Part shown: one piece after another, positions 1 through 5,845 of the stretch
Layout of the letters: the number at the start of each line of letters is the position of its first letter
Position numbering within the stretch: the first letter of the stretch is position 1
Assembly: GCA_035576205.1 (NCBI GenBank)
Contig: DATLWR010000016.1
Span: 1 to 6,366 of the forward strand
DNA from: DATLWR01 sp035576205
GTDB taxonomy: Bacteria > Pseudomonadota > Zetaproteobacteria > Mariprofundales > Mariprofundaceae
Length of the DNA: 6,366 nucleotides
Direction of reading: 5' to 3'
Program-made: the position numbers and the translations under genes
Notes under the pieces: model-generated
The model's input: the letters and a program-made list of their open reading frames with translations, nothing else
Databases searched by the model: none
Told to the model about the DNA's origin: nothing

Positions 1-359
1 CGGCACTGTCCGATGTCGACGGCTTGTATGTGCCGGCGGTTCCCGCACATGTCCGGCATGCTTTCTATCGGCTGTATGTCTACATCGATCCTGAACGGCT
101 GCGTGCCGGCTGGAATCAGGACCGCGTCATCGAGGCGATCAGCCGTGAGGGCGTGCCGTGCATGCACGGCAGCTGCAGCGAGATCTACCGGGAGAAGGCA
201 TTTGAAGCTTACTGGAAGTCATCGGAGCGGTTGCCGATAGCGCGTCAACTCGGTGAAACCAGTATTGCACTCTTTGTGCATCCGACGTTGGGCGATGCCG
301 AGATGCAGCAGGCCATTTCGGCAGTCAGGAAAGTGATGCAGGTTGCCGTTGCCCGGTAG
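1..359 (+). CDS. DegT/DnrJ/EryC1/StrS-family sugar aminotransferase, C-terminal part (5' truncated)
   Basis: This is the last ~118 residues of a protein that begins before the window; the open frame runs in from base 3 and stops at TAG 357-359. The visible part fits the C-terminal small domain of PLP-dependent nucleotide-sugar aminotransferases: a strand-rich stretch RLYVYIDPERL, then a helix (NQDRVIEAISREGVPC), the segment GSCSEIYREKAF, then RLPIARQLGETSIALFVHP, and a final amphipathic helix (DAEMQQAISAVRKVM). Order and spacing match the family's C-terminal Y(V)xxDPERL...R...LPxA...LxxHPxL pattern. The catalytic lysine and PLP-binding core would lie upstream, so activity cannot be judged. 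Such enzymes transfer an amino group from glutamate to a keto-sugar nucleotide in the cytoplasm during surface glycan synthesis. The dehydratase gene two genes downstream supports a polysaccharide or glycosylation locus. The exact sugar is unknown. Confidence 0.85.
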   Translation, partial: ALSDVDGLYVPAVPAHVRHAFYRLYVYIDPERLRAGWNQDRVIEAISREGVPCMHGSCSEIYREKAFEAYWKSSERLPIARQLGETSIALFVHPTLGDAEMQQAISAVRKVMQVAVAR

Positions 360-390
360 TTTGCCTATTTACTGGGCAGGATCGATTGAG

Positions 391-420
391 TTGAGGGCCC
401 CGATCTTTCCCGCACATAAT
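391..420 (+). promoter_or_regulatory. Candidate sigma70 promoter for the ComEA-like gene
   Basis: TTGAGG (391-396) resembles a -35 box (4/6) and CATAAT (415-420) a -10 box (5/6), separated by 18 bases. It lies in the gap after the aminotransferase stop and ahead of a gene with its own ribosome binding site. A start near base 427 would give a 5' leader of about 74 bases. This was assigned by eye only. Confidence 0.5.
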
Positions 421-456
421 TTGCGGTTTCTAGAAATTGGTCTACTTTTTTGATGA

Positions 457-477
457 CCTGCCAATCCCTGTGGCAGG
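457..477 (+). other. 5'-UTR stem-loop upstream of the ComEA-like gene
   Basis: CCTGCCA (457-463) and TGGCAGG (471-477) form a perfect 7-bp stem with a 7-base loop. It ends 10 bases before the Shine-Dalgarno sequence. No T-run follows, so it is not an intrinsic terminator. It could stabilise the leader or affect translation, but no function is shown. Confidence 0.5.
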
Positions 478-487
478 CAATTCAACA

Positions 488-494
488 AAGGGGA
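488..494 (+). promoter_or_regulatory. Ribosome binding site of the ComEA-like gene
   Basis: AAGGGGA lies 6 bases before ATG 501. It decides the start: earlier in-frame ATGs at 450 and 453 have no such site and would put polar residues in front of the signal peptide. Confidence 0.7.
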
Positions 495-500
495 TCAACA

Positions 501-824
501 ATGAAATGGAAAATTTGGTTGTTGGCCATTATCGGATCGATGGCTTTGCTCGTCTCTTCACCCGCGTGGTCGGACGAGACGCTGGATGTGAATACGGCAA
601 CGGTCGAACAGTTGCAGGCAGTAAAGGGCATCGGCCCGAAGCTCGCGGCTGCGATCGTTGAGTACCGCAATGCACATGGAAAATTCAGGAGCATTGAGGA
701 GCTGACCGAGGTCAAGGGTATCGGCAGCAAAAAGCTGGAGAAAATCAGGGGCCATCTCCGCGTCGGAACTCCGGAAAAAAGTGGCGTGAACGAGAAAAAG
801 ACCGGCAAGGACTCCACAGGCTGA
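501..824 (+). CDS. comEA: ComEA-family secreted helix-hairpin-helix DNA-binding protein
   Basis: A 107-residue protein. Residues 1-24 form a classic signal peptide: MKWK start, hydrophobic core WLLAIIGSMALLV, and a likely cleavage site after A22-W23-S24. The mature part is a tandem helix-hairpin-helix domain. LDVNTATVEQLQAVKGIG (hairpin G43-I44-G45) is followed by AAAIVEYRNAHGKF, then IEELTEVKGIG (hairpin G73-I74-G75) and KKLEKIRGHL. A polar, lysine-rich tail follows from about residue 89. This is the short ComEA form: a periplasmic or membrane-associated double-stranded DNA binder that in competent bacteria helps pull transforming DNA through the outer membrane. Short family members are also common in species not known to be competent, so a role in uptake is inferred. 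It has its own promoter candidate and terminator and is probably monocistronic. The family assignment is firm; the symbol denotes family only. Confidence 0.88.
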   Translation: MKWKIWLLAIIGSMALLVSSPAWSDETLDVNTATVEQLQAVKGIGPKLAAAIVEYRNAHGKFRSIEELTEVKGIGSKKLEKIRGHLRVGTPEKSGVNEKKTGKDSTG

Positions 825-860
825 ATAAGAAGTTTCCCGATTCCGTTCCTGCATGACCAG

Positions 861-891
861 GGGGCGCGGCAGTTGCCGCGCCCCGCTTTTT
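861..891 (+). terminator. Strong rho-independent terminator after the ComEA-like gene
   Basis: GGGGCGCGGC (861-870) and GCCGCGCCCC (875-884) pair perfectly over 10 bp with the tetraloop AGTT, followed by GC and five T's (887-891). It lies 36 bases after the ComEA-like stop codon and only 7 bases before the first possible ATG of the dehydratase gene. Confidence 0.9.
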
Positions 892-898
892 GTGAAGC

Positions 899-2782
899 AT
901 GGCAGGCATGAAATGGTCGAGGCTGTACCGTAACCGCTGGCTGGTCATGCTGCATGACCTGGCCTGGGTGCCGTTGACGATCTTTATCGCTTTCTGGCTG
1001 CGCTTCAATCTGGAAGAGATTCCGGCCAATTACCTCGCGGCCATGAATCAATTGATGCTGTTCGCGTTGCCGGTTCAGTTGGCGGCCTTCTGGTATTTCG
1101 GCCTCTATCGTGCCATTTGGAGGTTCTCTTCGGTTCCCGATTTGATCCGGATTCTGCGTGCGGTCGGTTTCGGTGCGTTGCTGACCTTTGCGGTTCTCTT
1201 TGTATGGCAGCGGCTGGCGGATGTCCCACGTTCGGTGATGGTGCTCTATCCGGTATTCCTGGCCATGGGGCTGGCGGGTCCGCGGCTGCTGTATCGTCGC
1301 CTGAAGGAACATCGTCTGAACCTCAGCAGGATCGAGCGCAAACCGACACTGATTGTCGGTGCCGGTCAGGCCGGAGAACTGCTGGTGCGCGACCTGCTGA
1401 AGGGCGGTCCTTATGAGCCTGTGGGTTTTCTCGACGATAACCCCCGCCGTCTGGGGCAGGAGATCCATGGCGTCGAGATTCTCGGCACGCTTGCCGAGCT
1501 TGAAGCCCTGGCTGGCAAGCATGCCGTTCAGGTCGTACTGCTCGCCATCCCTTCGGCTTCCAACCAGGTGGTGCGCAACGTGTTGTTGGCGGCGCAGCGT
1601 GCCGGGATTGTGTGCCGGACACTGCCATCGGTTGCCGATCTCGCCGACGGCAAGGTTGAGGTCTCCAAGCTGCGCGACATCCGTATCGAGGATCTGCTCG
1701 GTCGGCAGGAGGTGCGCCCGGACAATAGCGGAGTGCAGGCTTTCCTGACCGGCAAGCACGTGCTGGTGACCGGTGCCGGCGGTTCCATCGGTTCCGAACT
1801 GTGCCGTCAGATCCTGGATTTTGCGCCGGCAGAGCTGGTGATGCTCGAGCAGGGCGAGTTCAACCTCTACCGGATCGATGGCGAGGTGCAAAAACTGGCT
1901 GGCGACGTGCCGTTTGCCGCCGTACTCGGCGATATCCGCGATGCCGACCGGTTGCGCTGGGTATTCGAGCACTATCGGCCGCAGGTGGTGTTTCATGCCG
2001 CGGCCTACAAGCATGTGCCACTGGTCGAGGCCAATCCGGCCGAGGGCGTGAAGACCAATGTGCTCGGCACCTGCCAGTTGGCCGATCTGGCCGACGAATT
2101 CCAGGTCGAGAAGTTCATCATGGTTTCCACCGACAAGGCCGTGAATCCGGCCAACGTCATGGGCGCGACCAAGCGTGCCGCCGAGATCTACTGCCAGAAT
2201 CTCAACTCCCGTTCGGCGACCGCGTTCGTGACGACCCGTTTCGGCAATGTGCTCGGCTCGGCCGGCAGCGTGGTGCCGCTGTTCGAGAAACAGATCCGCG
2301 CCGGCGGCCCGGTTACAGTCACGCATCCGGAGATCACCCGCTATTTCATGACCATTCCCGAGGCGGTTAGCCTGATCCTGCAGGCGGCGGCTATGGGCGA
2401 GGGTGGCGAGATTTTTGTGCTCGATATGGGCGAACCGGTGAAGATCGCCGATCTTGCCGAACAGATGATCCGTCTGGCCGGTTTCGAGCCGGGTGTCGAT
2501 ATCGAGATCGCCTATACCGGTTTGCGGCCGGGCGAGAAGCTCTACGAGGAGCTGTTCCACGACGCCGAGCCGCCGGTCGGCACGTCGCACCCGAAGATCA
2601 TGCTGGCCGCCAGCCGGCAGGTGGACTGGCAGGAGCTGCAGCGGTTGCGCGGCATGCTGGCCAAGGCCTGTGTGAAGCGCGATGTCATTGAGATCGTCGC
2701 CGATCTTCGCCAACTGGTGCCGGAGTTCCAGCCCGCAGCCGTCGAAGCAAGTGGGCCTGCTGCCGGGGAAGTGCTGCACTGA
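899..2782 (+). CDS. wbpM: WbpM/CapD/PglF-type membrane nucleotide-sugar 4,6-dehydratase
   Basis: A 627-residue protein with the full architecture of large UDP-GlcNAc 4,6-dehydratases, which make UDP-4-keto-6-deoxy-GlcNAc-type sugars for O-antigen, capsule or protein glycosylation. About four membrane segments lie at roughly residues 13-35, 45-68, 82-104 and 111-130. A first Rossmann domain follows (GAGQAG at 154-159, then GFLDDNP). The SDR-type catalytic domain has NAD-binding GAGGSIG at 292-298, HAAAYKHVPLVE, STDK (S410-K413), M421-G-A-T-K425, RFGNVLGS and GLRPGEKLYEEL. Methionine replaces the usual SDR tyrosine (M421xxxK425), as is known for the WbpM branch. ATG 899 is the first possible start; ATG 908 is also possible and would begin MKWSRLYRN. 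Neither has a good Shine-Dalgarno sequence, and a terminator sits just upstream. The stop codon overlaps the proposed priA start. The exact substrate cannot be fixed from sequence. Confidence 0.93.
   Translation: MAGMKWSRLYRNRWLVMLHDLAWVPLTIFIAFWLRFNLEEIPANYLAAMNQLMLFALPVQLAAFWYFGLYRAIWRFSSVPDLIRILRAVGFGALLTFAVLFVWQRLADVPRSVMVLYPVFLAMGLAGPRLLYRRLKEHRLNLSRIERKPTLIVGAGQAGELLVRDLLKGGPYEPVGFLDDNPRRLGQEIHGVEILGTLAELEALAGKHAVQVVLLAIPSASNQVVRNVLLAAQRAGIVCRTLPSVADLADGKVEVSKLRDIRIEDLLGRQEVRPDNSGVQAFLTGKHVLVTGAGGSIGSELCRQILDFAPAELVMLEQGEFNLYRIDGEVQKLAGDVPFAAVLGDIRDADRLRWVFEHYRPQVVFHAAAYKHVPLVEANPAEGVKTNVLGTCQLADLADEFQVEKFIMVSTDKAVNPANVMGATKRAAEIYCQNLNSRSATAFVTTRFGNVLGSAGSVVPLFEKQIRAGGPVTVTHPEITRYFMTIPEAVSLILQAAAMGEGGEIFVLDMGEPVKIADLAEQMIRLAGFEPGVDIEIAYTGLRPGEKLYEELFHDAEPPVGTSHPKIMLAASRQVDWQELQRLRGMLAKACVKRDVIEIVADLRQLVPEFQPAAVEASGPAAGEVLH
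2765..2769 (+). promoter_or_regulatory. Possible ribosome binding site for priA
   Basis: GGGGA lies inside the last codons of the dehydratase gene, 9 bases before CTG 2779. It is purine-rich and correctly placed but only a partial Shine-Dalgarno match. It supports, weakly, a start at the CTGA overlap. Confidence 0.35.
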
Positions 2783-4899
2783 CGCCTGCCGCTACTTTCG
2801 TCGAAGTCATCGTCTTCTGCCCGCTGCCGGGCAGTTTTACCTATCAATGGCCCTCCACCCTGGGTGAACCGGAGCCAGGTATTCGCGTGCGGGTATTGTT
2901 CGGCAAGGGCATGCGCACCGGCATCGTTGTGGGGCCGGCCGATGCCGTGCCGGATGTCGAGATGCGAACGGTGGACGACCGACTCGATCTCGGGCCGCTG
3001 CTGGATGGCGGGAGACAGCACTGGCTGGATCGCCTGCGCCGTTACTATCTGGCGGCACCCGGCGAGGCATGGGAGACGGCGCTGGCCTGGGCGGCGAACG
3101 ACGAACTGCGCCGCTTCCGATGTGCCGACAAGGCGTATCTGGAGGATTTCTCGCCCGAACTGGCCGCCTGTTTCAGAACCCGTGCCGCCATCTCGCTGAA
3201 AACCATCGCAGCCCGCTGTCCCGAACCGGGTATCCGGTATCGCACTTTGTTGGCACTGCAGGCCGGCCTGCTGTCCGAGGAGATTCCGGATGCCGAAGCG
3301 CCGGTTGTCAGCGAGACGCCAAAACCGGACCTGACCGTAACCCAGCAGCAGGCGGTGGATGCCGTGCTTGCTGCACGCGGCACCTTCAACCCCTTCCTGC
3401 TGTTCGGTCGCACCGGTTCCGGCAAGACCGAGGTCTACCTGCGCGCGTCGGAAGAGATTGTGAAGGCGGGTGGCCAGGTGCTGGTGCTGGTACCGGAGAT
3501 CGGCCTCACGCCGATGTGGCTCAATCGCGTTGCCGGCCGTTTCGCCCGTTCGGCCGTGTGGCACTCGGCGATGAGCGAGCCCGAGCGTCTGCAGGTGAGG
3601 CGCAATCTGGCCGACACGGAAGTTCTGATCGGTACCCGTTCGGCACTCTTCCTGCCTTTGACGAAACTGTCGCTGATCGTCGTCGACGAGGAGCACGACG
3701 CTTCTTTCAAGCAGCAGGAGGGGATGAGCTACTCCGCGCGCGACATGGCGGTGCTTCTGGCGCAGGAGTTGGGCATCCCGGTGGTGCTCGGTTCGGCGAC
3801 CCCCAGCCAGGAGAGCTGGCGACTGGCAAGCGAGGGGCACTACCGTCGTCTCGACCTGCCCGAGGCGATCGTACCGCAGGCGCCCATTTCACCAGAGATC
3901 ATCGATGTGCGCGGTATCGATGCACCGGTCTCGGATGCATTGAAAACCGCATTGCTGGAGGTGAAGGAGCGTGGCGAGCAGGCGATCCTGTTCCTCAACC
4001 GGCGCGGCTATTCGCCGGCACTGCAATGCACCGCCTGCGGCGATGTGCCGGAGTGCCCGCACTGCACGCTGCGACTTACCCTGCATCGCCGCGCCCGCAG
4101 CCTGCGTTGCCATGCCTGCGGCTATTCGCGGCACGTGCCGCCGGTTTGTGCGGTCTGTGGCGAGTCAGCGCTTATGCCACTTGGCGAGGGTACCGAGAAG
4201 CTCGACGAGTGGCTCAATGTGAATCTGTCGGAACTTCGTATCGCACGCTTCGACCGGGACGTCATGACCAGCCACAGCCGTGTCGTCAAAACACTCGTCG
4301 CCTTCGAGAAGGGGGAGATCGACTGCCTGCTCGGCACGCAGATGCTGGTGAAAGGGCATCACTTCCCGCAGGTGACGCTGGTGGGCGTGATCAATGCCGA
4401 TCTGGGGGTAAGCCTGCCCGATTTCCGCGCCGGCGAGCGCTGGTGGCAGCAGATGACACAGGTGATGGGGCGTGCCGGCCGCGGCGATCGGCCGGGGCGC
4501 ATGGTGATCCAGACGCGCATGCCGGAGGCACCGTGGCTGTCACGCGTGGCCGGGAATCCGGCACAGGTGCTGGATGAGGAACTGGAATTGCGTCGTCAGC
4601 TGCATTTCCCGCCCTTCGCACGCTGGGTGCGCATCGTTTTCTCTTCGACGGATGCCGGCAAGGCTCTGGCTGCTGCGACGCAGCATGCCGAGCTGCTGCG
4701 ACGTTTGCCCGGTATCGAGCTGAGCGGGCCGCTGCCCTGTTCGCTGGAGCGGCTGGCAGGACGTTCGCGCTTCGAGCTTCTGCTGCGCGACCCGGAACGC
4801 AAGACCTTGCCCTGGAAGCTGGAGCCGTTGCTGGAGAAAATATCTGTTCCTTCAAGTGTCCGCCGCAAGGTGGATGTCGATCCGCTCGACATGATGTAA
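2779..4899 (+). CDS. priA: Primosomal protein N' (PriA), replication-restart DNA helicase, probable CTG start
   Basis: PriA recognises stalled forks and reloads the replicative helicase. From CTG 2779 the protein is 706 residues, close to the ~730 of E. coli PriA. The N-terminal 3'-DNA-binding domain is visible: FVEVIVFCPLPGSFTY...GIRVRVLFGKGMRTGIVVG aligns with the E. coli pattern VALPVPLPRTFDY...GCRVRVPFGK...GIVV. Next come Walker A GRTGSGKT (210-217), DEEH (303-306), the SATPS motif, and eight zinc-binding cysteines in four pairs (417/420, 426/429, 444/447, 457/460). These are followed by QMLVKGHHFP (motif V, from Q521), QVMGRAGR (motif VI, 561-568) and the typical ending VDVDPLDMM. The first ATG/GTG/TTG in frame is GTG 2887, which would remove about 36 residues of the conserved DNA-binding domain. 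The frame is open back to a TGA at 2689-2691, so CTG 2779 (or a neighbouring non-standard codon) is preferred. Identity is certain; the exact start is not. Confidence 0.95.
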   Translation: MTPAATFVEVIVFCPLPGSFTYQWPSTLGEPEPGIRVRVLFGKGMRTGIVVGPADAVPDVEMRTVDDRLDLGPLLDGGRQHWLDRLRRYYLAAPGEAWETALAWAANDELRRFRCADKAYLEDFSPELAACFRTRAAISLKTIAARCPEPGIRYRTLLALQAGLLSEEIPDAEAPVVSETPKPDLTVTQQQAVDAVLAARGTFNPFLLFGRTGSGKTEVYLRASEEIVKAGGQVLVLVPEIGLTPMWLNRVAGRFARSAVWHSAMSEPERLQVRRNLADTEVLIGTRSALFLPLTKLSLIVVDEEHDASFKQQEGMSYSARDMAVLLAQELGIPVVLGSATPSQESWRLASEGHYRRLDLPEAIVPQAPISPEIIDVRGIDAPVSDALKTALLEVKERGEQAILFLNRRGYSPALQCTACGDVPECPHCTLRLTLHRRARSLRCHACGYSRHVPPVCAVCGESALMPLGEGTEKLDEWLNVNLSELRIARFDRDVMTSHSRVVKTLVAFEKGEIDCLLGTQMLVKGHHFPQVTLVGVINADLGVSLPDFRAGERWWQQMTQVMGRAGRGDRPGRMVIQTRMPEAPWLSRVAGNPAQVLDEELELRRQLHFPPFARWVRIVFSSTDAGKALAAATQHAELLRRLPGIELSGPLPCSLERLAGRSRFELLLRDPERKTLPWKLEPLLEKISVPSSVRRKVDVDPLDMM

Positions 4900-4906
4900 T
4901 AATTAA

Positions 4907-5695
4907 TCAGGGATGCTGCTTTTGATCTGGTTTCCACGATCTGGAATGTGAATAACATTCACCAGTAGCGGCCACTAGGTTTTCGCTAATAAATGACCTC
5001 GTCAGTCTATTTAGAATCACTGACGAAATGTTGTCAGCAAGTTTTATCATTTTGTTTGCAATGTTTTCACTACCAGAGTCTGCACTTGCATAAATGAGAT
5101 AAAAGTTTTCAGGTAAGTAGAAGTCTTCAATAAGATATTTATCTCTATGGTTGTAGGCATCTATCATCCCTAGATCAGAGTCAACAATAATAGCTATACG
5201 GTTACGCTCACTGTATTGAGGTGATCGAATAATCGCTTTAATTGTTTCTCTCCATCCTAGGTTTTCCGGTTTGCCATCAACGTTATGGAATTCAATGCAG
5301 CCAAGAGGTCGATACGTAATTGAAGTATGGTTTGGTATTTCGACTTTGGTATTTCGACCATGAACAATTCCAGTCACAGACACCATAACGGAGTCTATCT
5401 TCTTAGTGTTTGTATCAACGGCAAAGATTTCGTCAAACTGCTCTAATGCCCTATTCGGATTGGCGAATATTTCCAGAGGATGCAATATGGCTTTGTTAAG
5501 AACTTTTGGTGATTTGTTTCGGTCGTAGTTTTGTTCAACGTAGACCTTTTGGGGTGTTAGCTTGCGTCCGTTATGTAGCAGAGCCACTTCGCCAGTCTTT
5601 GAGTTAAAGTACATGCCGTTAGCTGTAACGGCTTCTCCCATATCAAAGGTAACTGAATAAGTTCTTGGCTTTTTCGAGTTTTTTCTTTTGCTCAT
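4907..5695 (-). CDS. Orphan hypothetical protein, possible RNase H-like fold, likely horizontally acquired
   Basis: A 262-residue protein of no family I recognise. ATG (5695-5693) follows a good Shine-Dalgarno sequence; the stop is TGA 4909-4907. There is no signal peptide or membrane segment, and the N-terminus is strongly basic (SKRKNSKKPR), hinting at nucleic-acid contact. Predicted order from about residue 88: strand EIFAVDTN (D94), strand VMVSVTGIVHG, strand PLGCIEFHNV (E135), helix GWRETIKAII (E150), strand RIAIIVDSDLG (D172, D174), strand FYLIYASAD (D206), helix ENIANKMIKLADNIS (D221). That resembles RNase H-like folds such as DUF3800-type proteins; this is inference without a family match. 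Sampled lines are about 33-40% GC against 60-75% in neighbours. It converges on priA with 7 bases between stop codons and diverges from uvrA. A 14-base tandem repeat lies in codons 113-122. Confidence 0.75.
   Translation of the reverse strand: MSKRKNSKKPRTYSVTFDMGEAVTANGMYFNSKTGEVALLHNGRKLTPQKVYVEQNYDRNKSPKVLNKAILHPLEIFANPNRALEQFDEIFAVDTNTKKIDSVMVSVTGIVHGRNTKVEIPNHTSITYRPLGCIEFHNVDGKPENLGWRETIKAIIRSPQYSERNRIAIIVDSDLGMIDAYNHRDKYLIEDFYLPENFYLIYASADSGSENIANKMIKLADNISSVILNRLTRSFISENLVAATGECYSHSRSWKPDQKQHP
5331..5358. repeat. Perfect 14-base tandem duplication inside the orphan gene
   Basis: TTTGGTATTTCGAC occurs at 5331-5344 and again immediately at 5345-5358 with no mismatch and no longer match on either side. 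On the minus strand the two copies are read in different frames, giving RNTK (114-117) and VEIPN (118-122). Loss of one copy would shift the frame and lead to a TGA about 12 codons later. Confidence 0.95.
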
Positions 5696-5700
5696 CGTCG

Positions 5701-5705
5701 TTCCT
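5701..5705 (-). promoter_or_regulatory. Ribosome binding site of the orphan gene
   Basis: On the minus strand AGGAA (in CAGGAACGACGATG) lies 5 bases before the ATG at 5695-5693. It supports this start and shows that the gene has an intact translation signal. Confidence 0.7.
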
Positions 5706-5727
5706 GAAGTCTATTTGTACAGTTTAA

Positions 5728-5755
5728 GTTTTAGCACGTCTTTCTGGCTTTTCAC
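5728..5755 (-). promoter_or_regulatory. Tentative promoter for the orphan gene
   Basis: Read on the minus strand, GTGAAA (5755-5750) is followed after 16 bases by TAAAAC (5733-5728), each 4/6 to consensus, with TGC just before the -10 giving an extended -10 element. It lies in the AT-rich gap upstream of the gene. The match is weak and was found by eye. Confidence 0.3.
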
Positions 5756-5801
5756 TCACTGTAACATTTCAATCAAAGGCGAAGGCTGTAGCATGCGCCG
5801 T

Positions 5802-5836
5802 TTGCCCGTCCCGGGGCATTTCCATCAATCGGGCAA
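5802..5836 (+). other. Alternative hairpins in the uvrA leader
   Basis: Two mutually exclusive stems share one 5' arm. TGCCC (5803-5807) can pair with GGGCA (5814-5818), or TTGCCCG (5802-5808) with CGGGCAA (5830-5836). The longer stem takes in the first two A's of the uvrA Shine-Dalgarno sequence. Function is unproven. Confidence 0.35.
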
Positions 5837-5840
5837 GGAG
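5835..5840 (+). promoter_or_regulatory. Ribosome binding site of uvrA
   Basis: AAGGAG lies 5 bases before ATG 5846, a near-consensus site. It favours this ATG over the in-frame ATG at 5858 (M5). Confidence 0.8.
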
Positions 5841-5845
5841 CCTTC

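Noticed and set aside
360..500. JUMPstart/ops element for RfaH-type antitermination near the polysaccharide genes
   Set aside because: No GGCGGTAGC-type ops sequence was seen here or before the dehydratase gene.
482..3840. Very long minus-strand open frames opposite the ComEA-like gene, the dehydratase and priA
   Set aside because: They are antisense shadows of GC-rich coding genes, rich in low-information H/R/Q/A residues and without recognisable domains; the plus-strand genes have clear motifs.
4874..4892. Inverted repeat ATGTCGA/TCGACAT at the end of priA as a terminator
   Set aside because: The 7-bp stem lies within priA codons and has no T-run after it on either strand, so I do not call it a terminator. 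No clear terminator was found between the convergent stops.
5331..5358. CRISPR array or iteron from the short repeat
   Set aside because: There are only two adjacent copies with no spacer and they lie inside a coding frame.
5786..5789. CTGT as part of a LexA/SOS box for uvrA
   Set aside because: No matching ACAG half-site follows at the required spacing; a single half-site is chance.
4900..5845. Insertion sequence or integrase-mediated island around the orphan gene
   Set aside because: No transposase or integrase motifs, terminal inverted repeats, attachment-site repeats or tRNA are visible; only the base composition suggests transfer.
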